Below are positions 1 to 6,110 of a stretch of 6,110 nucleotides of DNA, in pieces. Every line of letters starts with the position of its first letter. The stretch's first letter is position 1. The notes under the pieces are model-generated. The model was not told the origin of the DNA and ran no database searches. It worked only from the letters and a program-made list of their open reading frames with translations. The position numbers were made by a program, and so were the translations under genes. Origin of the DNA: Rhodospirillales bacterium (GTDB lineage: Bacteria > Pseudomonadota > Alphaproteobacteria > Rhodospirillales_A > Casp-alpha2); contig JAESSX010000190.1 in the NCBI GenBank assembly GCA_016763915.1, forward strand, positions 1 through 6,110. Reading direction: 5' to 3'.

Positions 1-21
1 CCTCTTTAGACCTCTTTTAAC

Positions 22-1137
22 ATGGCGTTTGACGACAAAACGCCCTATGTCTTTGCCATGATCAAGGCGCATAAAAACCTGATCGGTCTGGACCGCGAGG
101 AACTGGCCCTGGAAATGGACGCCATCGGTGAAAAGCCGTTCCGTGCCAAGCAGCTTTGGCACTGGATCTATCACCAGGGCGAAACCGATTTCTCGAAAAT
201 GACGACTCTGGCCAAGCCGGCGCGGGCCAAGCTGGCCGAACACTATTGCCTGGAGCGGCCCGAAGTGTCCCGCGAATTGACCTCGACCGACCGGTCGCGC
301 AAATGGTTGTTGAAATTCGACGACGCCAACGAAGCCGAATGCGTCTTTATCCCGGAAGACGACCGCGGCGCGCTTTGTCTTTCGTCGCAGGTGGGCTGCA
401 CCCTGACGTGCTCGTTCTGCCATACCGGCACGCAAAAGCTGGTGCGCAACCTGACGGCGGGGGAAATCGTCGGCCAGATGATGGTGGCGCGGGATTCCTA
501 CGGCGAATGGCCCAGCGGCCGGCCGGACCGGCTGTTGACCAACATCGTGATGATGGGCATGGGTGAGCCGTTGTTCAATTTCGACAACGTCGCCAAGGCG
601 CTGAAGATCGTCATGGACGGCGACGGCCTGTCGCTTTCCAAGCGGCGCATTACGCTGTCCACGTCGGGCGTGGTGCCGATGATGGAACGGTGCGGCGAAG
701 AACTGGGCGTCAACCTGGCCGTCAGTCTGCACGCCTGCAACGACACGCTGCGCGACGAACTGGTGCCGATCAACCGCAAGCATCCGATCCGCGAATTGCT
801 GGCGGCGTGCCGCGCCTATCCCGGCGCCAACAACGCCCGGCGCATTACTTTCGAATACGCCATGTTGAAAGGCGTCAACGATTCCGATGCCGACGCCCGG
901 CAATTGATCCGCCTCGTGCACGGCATTCCCGCCAAGTTCAACCTGATCCCGTTCAACCCGTGGCCGGGCACCGTGTATGAATGTTCATCACCGGCCACCA
1001 TCCGGCGGTTCGCCAAAATCCTCAACGACGGCGGCCTGTCCGCGCCGGTACGCCAGACCCGGGGCAGCGACATCATGGCCGCCTGCGGCCAGTTGAAATC
1101 CGCAAGCCAACGGGCGCCGCGGCGGGCGATTGCCTAA
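22..1137 (+). CDS. rlmN: RlmN, dual-specificity 23S rRNA (A2503-C2) / tRNA (A37-C2) methyltransferase
   Basis: Radical SAM enzyme that methylates C2 of adenosine 2503 in 23S rRNA and, in studied homologues, A37 of some tRNAs. It acts in the cytoplasm. The 371-residue length is normal for the family. An N-terminal RNA-binding-like part (about 20-100, with QLWHWIY at 44-50) precedes the radical SAM core. The Fe-S ligands are C126, C130 and C133 (Cx3CxxC). The two catalytic cysteines are also present: C119 (E. coli C118) and C355 in MAACGQL, the residue that carries the methyl group. E106 matches the conserved glutamate near E. coli E105. GMGEP (179-183), SLHA (235-238) and FNPWPG (311-316) are family motifs. 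An in-frame TAG at 7-9 limits upstream extension. The ATG at 22 lacks a clear Shine-Dalgarno, and the ATG at 58 (MIKAHKNL) is a possible alternative start. A DsbA-like gene follows on the same strand, probably co-transcribed. Confidence 0.97.
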   Translation: MAFDDKTPYVFAMIKAHKNLIGLDREELALEMDAIGEKPFRAKQLWHWIYHQGETDFSKMTTLAKPARAKLAEHYCLERPEVSRELTSTDRSRKWLLKFDDANEAECVFIPEDDRGALCLSSQVGCTLTCSFCHTGTQKLVRNLTAGEIVGQMMVARDSYGEWPSGRPDRLLTNIVMMGMGEPLFNFDNVAKALKIVMDGDGLSLSKRRITLSTSGVVPMMERCGEELGVNLAVSLHACNDTLRDELVPINRKHPIRELLAACRAYPGANNARRITFEYAMLKGVNDSDADARQLIRLVHGIPAKFNLIPFNPWPGTVYECSSPATIRRFAKILNDGGLSAPVRQTRGSDIMAACGQLKSASQRAPRRAIA

Positions 1138-1201
1138 CCCGACGCGCCGGCTGGAACCGATTCCGCCGCCCGGGCCGGCGCCTGAACAAGGGCTCCCGTT
1201 C

Positions 1202-1861
1202 ATGGACCGGGAAATTCTTATCGTCGTCGATCCCATGTGTTCGTGGTGCTGGGGCTTTTCCCCGGTGGTGCGCGCCATGCACGACGCCTACGCCGGGCGC
1301 GCGGCGATCTATCCCATTGTCGGCGGGCTCCGGCCAATGACCTCCGATCCCATGAACGAACAGGCCAAGACGGAAATCCGCCATCATTGGGAATCGGTCC
1401 ACAAGGCGTCGGGGCAGCCCTTCGACTTTTCCTTTTTCGAGCGCGATGGTTTCGTTTACCACACCGAACCCGCCTGCCGGGCGCTGGTCACGGTGCGGTT
1501 CCTGAAACCGAAATCGTCACTGGATTTTCTGGAACGGCTGCACCGGGCGTTCTATGCCGAAAACCGCGACGTCACCGACACGGGCGTTTTGTGCGACCTG
1601 GCCGAAGGGGCGGGCGTCGATCGCTCCGATTTCCTGGAATTCTTCCCGACCCGCAAAATGATCTACCTGACGGCCAGCGATTTTTTCCGCTCGCAAAGCA
1701 TGGGCGTTTCCGGTTTTCCCACCGTTATTTTGCGCACCGATGAAAAACTGAGCCTGCTGAGCGCCGGGTTCCGCCCGTTCGAGGATATCAAACCGCATCT
1801 CGATCAGTGGCTGGAAAGCGATCCGGAAGACGCCGCCGGGGCCGAAACCGCCCCCCAATAA
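1202..1861 (+). CDS. DsbA/FrnE-family thioredoxin-fold protein (cytosolic, CSWC)
   Basis: Predicted thiol-disulfide oxidoreductase of the DsbA superfamily (FrnE-like, COG3531 type), 219 residues. The first beta strand leads into [10 protein letters not shown], placing the CxxC active site at C13-C16. The helical insertion lies at about 45-140, and the cis-proline loop GVSGFPT puts P173 next to the active site, as in DsbA folds. No signal peptide or membrane segment is visible, so a cytosolic location is inferred. The start chosen is the ATG at 1202, preceded by AAGGG with about 9 nt spacing. A TTG at 1130, overlapping the rlmN stop, would add 24 proline-rich residues that do not resemble the fold. 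The natural substrate is unknown for most members. The gene lies 64 bp after rlmN on the same strand, so an operon is likely. The last ~15 residues are acidic/Ala-rich and probably disordered. The family is clear; the function is inferred. Confidence 0.9.
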   Translation: MDREILIVVDPMCSWCWGFSPVVRAMHDAYAGRAAIYPIVGGLRPMTSDPMNEQAKTEIRHHWESVHKASGQPFDFSFFERDGFVYHTEPACRALVTVRFLKPKSSLDFLERLHRAFYAENRDVTDTGVLCDLAEGAGVDRSDFLEFFPTRKMIYLTASDFFRSQSMGVSGFPTVILRTDEKLSLLSAGFRPFEDIKPHLDQWLESDPEDAAGAETAPQ

Positions 1862-1868
1862 CGCCGTC

Positions 1869-3005
1869 CTACCAACCGGTGCACCGCCCCCAGGTGTCGA
1901 TGATGTCGGTACCGCCGTCGACCACGTGATAGGCGCCATAGGCGGCCGCCGTCATGCACACGTGATTGGGCATGATCCGGACCGTGGCGCCCACCGCCAA
2001 CCGGTCGAACGGCAGCGGGTCCCTGGCCGTAACCAGACCGTGTTCCTGATGCACCGACTGGACGATAAGGTCGCCGATGGGTTCCGCCGTTTCCGCGTCG
2101 CACACCAGCCCGAAGCCGCAATCGGCGGCGCCGTCGAAAGCCGCCGTCGCCCGGTCCTTGGACAGCGCCAGGCCGCCGGCGTCGATGTAAAGCTGGTTGT
2201 CGTCCCGGCGGTGCGCCGTGACCGACGCCAGGACGGTGACGGCGATTTCATCGATTTTCCGCGTTCCCAATCCGGCGTGGAACATGTCGCCGAACATGTA
2301 GACGCCTGGGCGCACCTCGGTCAGCCCGGTGGCGTCGCGGGCGAACATTGCGCATGGCGTCGAACCGGCGCTGACGGTGGGGCAAGCAATGCCCTTGGCG
2401 CGCAATCTTTCCGCCGCGGCGACGGCGGCGGCGCGTTCGTCTTCGGCGACATCGGCCATCTCTTCCGGCGTGCGGCAGGAATAGGAATGGCCGGCGTGGG
2501 TCAGCACACCGTCCAGATCCACGCTCGGCGCGGCGTCGAGAATGCCGGCGATCTCCATCAATTCCGGTCCGTCAGGCAGGACGCCGGTACGGTGCTCGCC
2601 GCAATCGATTTCCACCAGCACCTTCAGCCGGGTGGCGCGGGCGGTGGTAAATTCGGCGATGGCCCGGGCGACATCGGCGTTATCGGTAATCAGCTTCAGG
2701 TCCGCGCCCCGGTCCACCAACACCGCCACCCGGTCCAGCTTCGACGGCACGATGCAGGCGGCATAGGTCATGTCTTTGTATCCGGCGTCGAGAAAATATT
2801 CGGCTTCGCTCAAAGTCGCGATGGTAATGCCGCCGGCGTTGCCGGCCACCGCCAGCCGGGCGACATCGGCGGATTTGGCGGTTTTCAAATGCGGGCGCAG
2901 ATCAACGCCGAGGTCACGCACCCGCGCCGTCATGGCGTCGATGTTGCGGGTCAGCCGGGCCTTGTCGAGGATCAGGGCAGGGGTATCGAGGGTTTCTATT
3001 TTCAT
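1869..3005 (-). CDS. DSD1-family PLP-dependent enzyme (D-serine dehydratase / D-threonine aldolase-like)
   Basis: Fold-type III PLP enzyme of 378 residues. It has an alanine-racemase-like N-terminal barrel (about 6-245) and a C-terminal D-serine-dehydratase-like beta domain (about 255-365). The PLP lysine is expected to be K41 in RPHLKTAKS, matching the RxHxKT-type motif of this family. Other family blocks are [10 protein letters not shown] (166-175), SAGSTP (212-217), RPGVYMFGD (232-240) and [10 protein letters not shown] (275-284). The pair H348-x-C350 in PNHVCM matches the zinc ligands of eukaryotic-type D-serine dehydratase (His/Cys); characterised D-threonine aldolases have His/Asp. This favours a dehydratase acting on D-serine or a related D-hydroxy amino acid, but bacterial homologues often have other or unknown substrates. 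The gene is tail-to-tail with the DsbA-like gene (7-bp gap) and divergent from argG. The ATG at 3005 has no strong Shine-Dalgarno. Family assignment is firm; the substrate is uncertain. Confidence 0.93.
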   Translation of the reverse strand: MKIETLDTPALILDKARLTRNIDAMTARVRDLGVDLRPHLKTAKSADVARLAVAGNAGGITIATLSEAEYFLDAGYKDMTYAACIVPSKLDRVAVLVDRGADLKLITDNADVARAIAEFTTARATRLKVLVEIDCGEHRTGVLPDGPELMEIAGILDAAPSVDLDGVLTHAGHSYSCRTPEEMADVAEDERAAAVAAAERLRAKGIACPTVSAGSTPCAMFARDATGLTEVRPGVYMFGDMFHAGLGTRKIDEIAVTVLASVTAHRRDDNQLYIDAGGLALSKDRATAAFDGAADCGFGLVCDAETAEPIGDLIVQSVHQEHGLVTARDPLPFDRLAVGATVRIMPNHVCMTAAAYGAYHVVDGGTDIIDTWGRCTGW

Positions 3006-3011
3006 GCCCGG

Positions 3012-3038
3012 ACTTTATGGACTTCCCTGGCCTTGCTC
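3012..3038 (-). promoter_or_regulatory. Weak candidate promoter for the DSD1-family gene
   Basis: Read on the - strand, TTGAGC (3033-3038) is followed after 17 bp by TAAAGT (3012-3017). Each matches the sigma70 consensus at four of six positions. Transcription would begin close to the ATG at 3005, giving an almost leaderless mRNA, consistent with the missing Shine-Dalgarno. Its -35 box overlaps that of the argG promoter on the opposite strand. This is pattern matching only. Confidence 0.25.
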
Positions 3039-3060
3039 AAGTATCTGTTTTGCCTATACT
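3033..3060 (+). promoter_or_regulatory. Predicted sigma70-type promoter of argG
   Basis: TTGCTC (3033-3038) and TATACT (3055-3060) are separated by 16 bp. The -10 box matches five of six consensus bases and the -35 box four. Initiation would be near 3067, giving a leader of about 47 nt before the argG ATG. A GC-rich imperfect hairpin (3069-3077 with 3083-3091, containing a two-base mismatch) falls in this leader. No arginine-repressor box could be identified. Confidence 0.55.
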
Positions 3061-3101
3061 CGGCGCGCCCCGGGCGGCATGACCGCGGGGGTCGCATACA
3101 C

Positions 3102-3106
3102 AAGGG
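3102..3106 (+). promoter_or_regulatory. Ribosome binding site of argG
   Basis: AAGGG lies 7 nt before the ATG at 3114. It fixes the argG start even though the reading frame stays open for more than 1.1 kb upstream, antisense to the DSD1-family gene. The encoded protein from this ATG ([15 protein letters not shown]) matches the normal ArgG N-terminus. Confidence 0.7.
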
Positions 3107-3113
3107 CAAAACC

Positions 3114-4325
3114 ATGAGTAAAAAAATCAACAAGGTCGTGCTCGCCTATTCCGGCGGCCTCGATACCTCGGTCATTCTGAAATGGCTGCACGATGCCTAT
3201 GGTTGCGAAGTCGTGACCTTCACCGCCGATCTCGGCCAGGGCGAAGAACTGGAACCGGCGCGGGAAAAGGCCGAACTGTTCGGAATCAAGGAAATCTTCA
3301 TCGAAGACCTGCGCGAGGAATTCGTCCGCGATTACGTGTTTCCCATGTTCCGGGCCAACGCCCTTTATGAAGGCACCTATCTTCTCGGCACGTCCATCGC
3401 CAGGCCGCTGATCGCCAAACGGCAGATCGAGATCGCCGCCCAGGTCGGCGCCGACGCCGTTTCCCACGGTGCCACCGGCAAAGGCAACGATCAGGTCCGG
3501 TTCGAACTGGGCTACTATGCCCTCAACCCGGATATCCAGATCATTGCGCCGTGGCGGGAATGGGACCTGAACAGCCGCACCAAGCTCATCGAATACGCGC
3601 ATAAAAATCAGATTCCCGTGCCCAGTGACAAGGAAGGCGAAGCGCCCTATTCCACCGACGCCAACCTTCTGCACATCAGCTACGAAGGCAAGGCGCTTGA
3701 AGACCCGTGGGTCGAACCCGACGAGTCCATGTTTACCCGGTCCGTCGCGCCTGAAGATGCGCCGGACCAGGCGACCGTCGTCGAAATAGAATTTGAGAAA
3801 GGCGATCCCGTCGCCGTTGACGGCGAAAAACTTTCTCCCGCGGCGCTTCTTGAAAAACTCAACCAACTGGGCGGCGCCAACGGGGTCGGACGCGAAGACA
3901 TCGTCGAAAACCGCTTCGTCGGCATGAAATCCCGGGGCGTTTACGAAACCCCGGGCGGCACCATTCTGTTCCGGGCGCGGCGCGCCATGGAAAGCCTGAC
4001 GCTCGATCGCGGCGCCATGCACTTCAAGGACGAACTGATGCCGCGCTATGCCGAGACCGTGTACAACGGCTTCTGGTTCTCGCCGGAACGCGAAATGATG
4101 CAGGCCGCCATCGACAAGGCGTCGATTAATGTGACGGGGATGGTGCGGCTCAAGCTTTTCAAGGGCAACGTCATCGTCACCGGACGGAAATCGCCGGTCA
4201 GCCTGTATTCGGAAGAAACCGCCACCTTCGAGGCCGATACCGTTTACGACCAGCGCGACGCCGAAGGCTTCATCAAACTCAACGCCCTCCGGCTCAGGCT
4301 CGGCAAATCCGTAGCTGATAAATAA
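3114..4325 (+). CDS. argG: Argininosuccinate synthase
   Basis: Cytoplasmic enzyme of arginine biosynthesis: citrulline + aspartate + ATP give argininosuccinate + AMP + PPi. The protein has 403 residues, normal for the short bacterial form. The N-terminal ATP pyrophosphatase P-loop is AYSGGLDTS (11-19). The second family signature, [14 protein letters not shown] (118-131), holds citrulline/aspartate-binding residues. [14 protein letters not shown] (86-99) and APWREW (145-150) are further conserved blocks. The synthetase/multimerisation domain follows from about 175, with [18 protein letters not shown] (265-282), and ends in the usual short C-terminal helix. Start at 3114 is supported by the Shine-Dalgarno at 3102-3106 and by family alignment. 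No other arginine gene is in the window, so argG appears to be a single-gene unit with its own promoter. It converges with the ATPase gene, the stops being 3 bp apart. No damage is seen. Confidence 0.98.
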   Translation: MSKKINKVVLAYSGGLDTSVILKWLHDAYGCEVVTFTADLGQGEELEPAREKAELFGIKEIFIEDLREEFVRDYVFPMFRANALYEGTYLLGTSIARPLIAKRQIEIAAQVGADAVSHGATGKGNDQVRFELGYYALNPDIQIIAPWREWDLNSRTKLIEYAHKNQIPVPSDKEGEAPYSTDANLLHISYEGKALEDPWVEPDESMFTRSVAPEDAPDQATVVEIEFEKGDPVAVDGEKLSPAALLEKLNQLGGANGVGREDIVENRFVGMKSRGVYETPGGTILFRARRAMESLTLDRGAMHFKDELMPRYAETVYNGFWFSPEREMMQAAIDKASINVTGMVRLKLFKGNVIVTGRKSPVSLYSEETATFEADTVYDQRDAEGFIKLNALRLRLGKSVADK

Positions 4326-4328
4326 GGC

Positions 4329-5780
4329 CTACCCTTCGCCGTTCGGCGTTCCCGACCCCCCGCCCTTCGAATCCCGTCCGATCCGGTAGGCATACAGGGC
4401 AAGCGGCGCCAGCGTGATTTCGATTCCCGCCATGGCGCCGCGCCGGGCCGTAGAGGCGGTCAGGATATGGGTTTTCGCTGACCCGTTTGTCCGCGCCACG
4501 AAGGACGTTAATTCCGCCGGGCCCTTGTCCGCCTTCGGACCCGGAGTGGCGTATCCATCGTGCCAGTCAAATTCGTAGACATGGTCCGGCTTGTCGGTTT
4601 CCGGATTCATTTCCAGCAAGTCAATCGCGCCGCCCCGCCAGCTTGCATAGGCCAGGCGGCCGCCGTCTGCGGAGCCCAGCCATTGGGACACCAGGGCGGT
4701 TTCCGCCAATCGCGAAAACATCCTGTCGTCCCGGGTGACCGGGCCGAACAAGGCCGCGTATAAACACGGCGCCGTCAGATACACCTTGAAAGCGATCGCG
4801 CGTTGGAAGCGCTTTCCTTCCCTGTCCAGCCTGGGGAGACGCCGGATCAAAAACGCCTGCTCGAGAAAGTCCAGGTATTTGCGAAGGGTGTTCTTTGCCA
4901 CACCCACGACCCCGGTCAGTTCCTCGATGGTGACTTCCGAAGCCGTATTGCGCGCCAGAACCACGAACAGGCGCTCCAGGTCCCGGGGGTCGCCGATGCC
5001 GTGACGACCGGCAAGATCCCGGTGCAGCACCCGCCCGGCCACCCCGTCGCGAATAAAATCCATGCCTGAGCCGGCGGCGCCGCCGGCAACGACACCCTTG
5101 GGAAATCCGCCGAAATTCACATACTCGGCAAAGGCATCGTTGAACGCCGGGATGGCGGCGGGCGACATCGTCATGGCTCCGCTTGTAAGCCCCCCTGCCC
5201 CGCTTGCGCCACCACCGTGCAGCCGTTCCTCGTCTTTCCGAAAATTCAAAAATTCGGCAAACGTCAACGGCGGCAGCACGAATGTTTCCCAATCGGACCC
5301 GGCCGGGCCCGCATCGCATGATACGGCGGCGACGATACGGGCATTCGGCCAGGCGGAGGCCAGGGCCTGCAGTTTTTCCCGCCATCCGGCCAGATATTGG
5401 GCTTCATCGAAAAACAGATAGAGGACACTGTCGGGCCCGTAGCCAAATCTCGCTGCGGCTGCTTCTACCAACCGCGCCGGGGGGGTGACGCCATAAGACG
5501 GCGCCGCCAGATCACAATAGAGGATTTCTTCACCGGCCACCCCCCTGGCCAACAGGTCCGCCGTTGCCTGGCGCAGCATCGTTGTCTTACCGACACAAGG
5601 TGGTCCGGCCATAACCAGCACCCGCCCGGGCTCCTGGCTGTGAAGCCGGCTTAAAAAGCCCGTGTAGAACGCTCGTTTGGGCAAATCCGGAAAAATCGTT
5701 TCGGTTTTGTTATTAGTATCCCACCACGGATTCCCAAAACTCAACCGTCGGCCAAGATCATCGTTGGTTATGCTATGCAT
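4329..5780 (-). CDS. AAA ATPase with C-terminal DUF4143-like domain (COG1373 type), function unknown
   Basis: Protein of 483 residues with the architecture of the widespread ATP-binding DUF4143 proteins. An NPWW motif (17-20) precedes the ATPase core. Walker A is GPPCVGKTT (59-67, K65) and Walker B is LYLFFDEAQ (120-128, D125/E126). The segment AAVSCDAG (151-158) occupies the place where relatives usually have a GSS-type sensor. A Gly/Ala-rich stretch (189-202) looks like a flexible insertion. FGGFPKGV (223-230) is a typical family block, and 245-318 resembles the winged-helix part with VAKNTLRKYLDFLEQAFLI. The C-terminal part keeps E360 and D387 of a PD-(D/E)xK-like fold, but the expected ExK is EFD (403-405). 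No signal peptide or membrane segment is visible. Codon use is GC-rich like its neighbours. Start ATG at 5780, with only a weak GGGAC upstream. The biological role of the family is unresolved. Confidence 0.9.
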   Translation of the reverse strand: MHSITNDDLGRRLSFGNPWWDTNNKTETIFPDLPKRAFYTGFLSRLHSQEPGRVLVMAGPPCVGKTTMLRQATADLLARGVAGEEILYCDLAAPSYGVTPPARLVEAAAARFGYGPDSVLYLFFDEAQYLAGWREKLQALASAWPNARIVAAVSCDAGPAGSDWETFVLPPLTFAEFLNFRKDEERLHGGGASGAGGLTSGAMTMSPAAIPAFNDAFAEYVNFGGFPKGVVAGGAAGSGMDFIRDGVAGRVLHRDLAGRHGIGDPRDLERLFVVLARNTASEVTIEELTGVVGVAKNTLRKYLDFLEQAFLIRRLPRLDREGKRFQRAIAFKVYLTAPCLYAALFGPVTRDDRMFSRLAETALVSQWLGSADGGRLAYASWRGGAIDLLEMNPETDKPDHVYEFDWHDGYATPGPKADKGPAELTSFVARTNGSAKTHILTASTARRGAMAGIEITLAPLALYAYRIGRDSKGGGSGTPNGEG

Positions 5781-5804
5781 GGCACCGTCCCGACAGACTC
5801 AAAT

Positions 5805-5833
5805 AAGATAAAATAATTAACCTAATTTATTAA
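5805..5833 (-). promoter_or_regulatory. Candidate promoter of the AAA ATPase gene
   Basis: On the - strand, TTAATA (5828-5833) and TATCTT (5805-5810) are 17 bp apart, each matching four of six sigma70 consensus bases. Initiation near 5798 would give a leader of about 18 nt. The surrounding sequence is so AT-rich that chance hexamers are common, so the exact boxes are uncertain. The location, just upstream of the ATPase start, is sensible. Confidence 0.4.
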
Positions 5834-5845
5834 TATAGGTTTATT
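5815..5845. repeat. AT-rich imperfect palindrome, possible operator
   Basis: Dyad symmetry centred on 5830, with 12 of 15 base pairs matching. AACCTA (5819-5824) pairs with TAGGTT (5836-5841), with inner TTA/TAA next to the centre and outer AAT/ATT. The segment 5811-5850 has only 4 G/C in 40 bases, against a strongly GC-rich background. It overlaps the candidate -35 box of the ATPase gene, a usual position for a repressor site. No T-run or GC-rich stem follows, so it does not look like an intrinsic terminator. Operator function is an inference. Confidence 0.45.
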
Positions 5846-5894
5846 TAATTGACCTTGGTACTTCATTTTTTGAAATTTCCTTGAATTAGGCCAG

Positions 5895-6110
5895 TTACCC
5901 TTTAACGATCCGCCGAATTCTGCGGCGTAATTCCGGAACAACCTCCTTCTCGAACCACGGGTTTTTTCGTTGCCATCCGATCGTCCGCCAACTCGGATGC
6001 GGGGTCGGAACCACCCCTGGAAGGTGATCGCGCCACGCCCGGACCGTCTCGGTCATTGTTTTACCGACCGCCTGGCCAAGATAATGCCGTTGCGCATAGC
6101 CGCCGACCAG
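5895..6110 (-). CDS. Uracil-DNA glycosylase family protein, C-terminal part (cut by window edge)
   Basis: The last 71 codons plus a TAA stop (5895-5897) are present; the 5' part lies beyond 6110. The translation contains GGYAQRHYLG, TMTETVRAWRDHLPG, TPHPSWR and KNPWFEKEVVPELRRRI. This matches the C-terminal end of the short (about 190 aa) uracil-DNA glycosylase family proteins found in proteobacteria, which are predicted to remove uracil from DNA or act in a related repair step. The HPS motif corresponds to the catalytic/minor-groove motif of the superfamily, usually HPSPRN in this group as I recall it; here it reads HPSWRT. The N-terminal motifs needed to judge activity are out of view. It is co-directional with the ATPase gene, 114 bp upstream of it, and separated by an AT-rich gap, so shared transcription is possible but not shown. 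Confidence 0.85.
   Translation of the reverse strand: MVGGYAQRHYLGQAVGKTMTETVRAWRDHLPGVVPTPHPSWRTIGWQRKNPWFEKEVVPELRRRIRRIVKG

Noticed and set aside
1..20. Two near-identical 10-mers in tandem (CCTCTTTAGA and CCTCTTTTAA) before rlmN
   Set aside because: Eight of ten bases match, but there are only two copies, at the window edge, with no visible role. It cannot be judged without upstream sequence.
1130..1201. TTG start for the DsbA-like gene overlapping the rlmN stop
   Set aside because: It would add a proline-rich 24-residue tail unlike the family N-terminus. The ATG at 1202 has a Shine-Dalgarno-like AAGGG and begins directly at the first beta strand.
1838..1856. GGGGC...GCCCC inverted repeat at the end of the DsbA-like gene
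   Set aside because: Short stem without a T-run in either direction, within coding sequence of biased composition.
1926..3113. Frame on the + strand open for about 1.2 kb upstream of, and in frame with, argG, giving an apparent 799-residue protein
   Set aside because: It is the antisense of the DSD1-family gene, which has clear enzyme motifs. The + strand translation has no recognisable fold, and argG has its own promoter, Shine-Dalgarno and canonical N-terminus at 3114.
3054..4022. Long - strand open frame (322 codons) across argG
   Set aside because: Shadow of argG in a GC-rich genome. The translation is rich in Gly/Phe/Val/Asp with no motif, and argG is certain on the other strand.
4337..4348. 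Small GC-rich inverted repeat (CGCC-GTTC-GGCG) 12 nt after the argG stop, possible terminator
   Set aside because: The stem is only 4-5 bp, no T-run follows, and it lies inside the 3' coding end of the ATPase gene. It is not enough for an intrinsic terminator.
5872..5879. Perfect 8-bp palindrome GAAATTTC in the gap after the uracil-DNA glycosylase-type gene
   Set aside because: Too short and AT-rich to stand out from chance in this segment. It has no terminator-like stem and no second copy nearby.

Overview
The window looks like ordinary chromosomal sequence from a GC-rich proteobacterium, most likely an alphaproteobacterium of Rhodospirillales type. That assignment rests on the G/C-rich third codon positions and on the general look of RlmN, ArgG and the short uracil-DNA glycosylase-type protein. 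It is an impression, since no search could be run. Coding density is very high: the only gene-free stretches are 21 bp at the left edge (cut by the window), about 64 bp after rlmN, 7 bp, 108 bp, 3 bp and 114 bp. No RNA gene, insertion sequence or CRISPR array was seen.

Layout: (1) rlmN (+), a 23S rRNA/tRNA adenine-C2 methyltransferase with all its catalytic cysteines, is followed on the same strand by a cytosolic DsbA/FrnE-type thioredoxin-fold protein with a CSWC active site. (2) A PLP-dependent DSD1-type enzyme (D-serine dehydratase / D-threonine aldolase-like) lies on the - strand, tail-to-tail with the DsbA-like gene. It is divergent from argG across a 108-bp promoter region. (3) argG (+), complete argininosuccinate synthase, has a good sigma70-like promoter and a Shine-Dalgarno sequence. 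(4) A - strand AAA ATPase of the DUF4143/COG1373 type ends 3 bp after argG. (5) A 114-bp gap containing a strikingly AT-rich, palindromic segment precedes that ATPase. (6) The C-terminal 71 codons of a uracil-DNA glycosylase family protein (- strand) run off the right edge.

Most genes are housekeeping: RNA modification, arginine biosynthesis, DNA repair and D-amino-acid metabolism. The least understood is the ATPase. Its family is widespread but functionally unresolved, its C-terminal nuclease-like motif appears altered, and the AT-rich palindrome sits where an operator for it would be expected. There is no convincing evidence of a multi-gene novel system here. The best leads are the ATPase with its putative operator, and a possible functional pairing of RlmN, whose catalytic cycle forms a disulfide, with the adjacent cytosolic thiol oxidoreductase-like protein.
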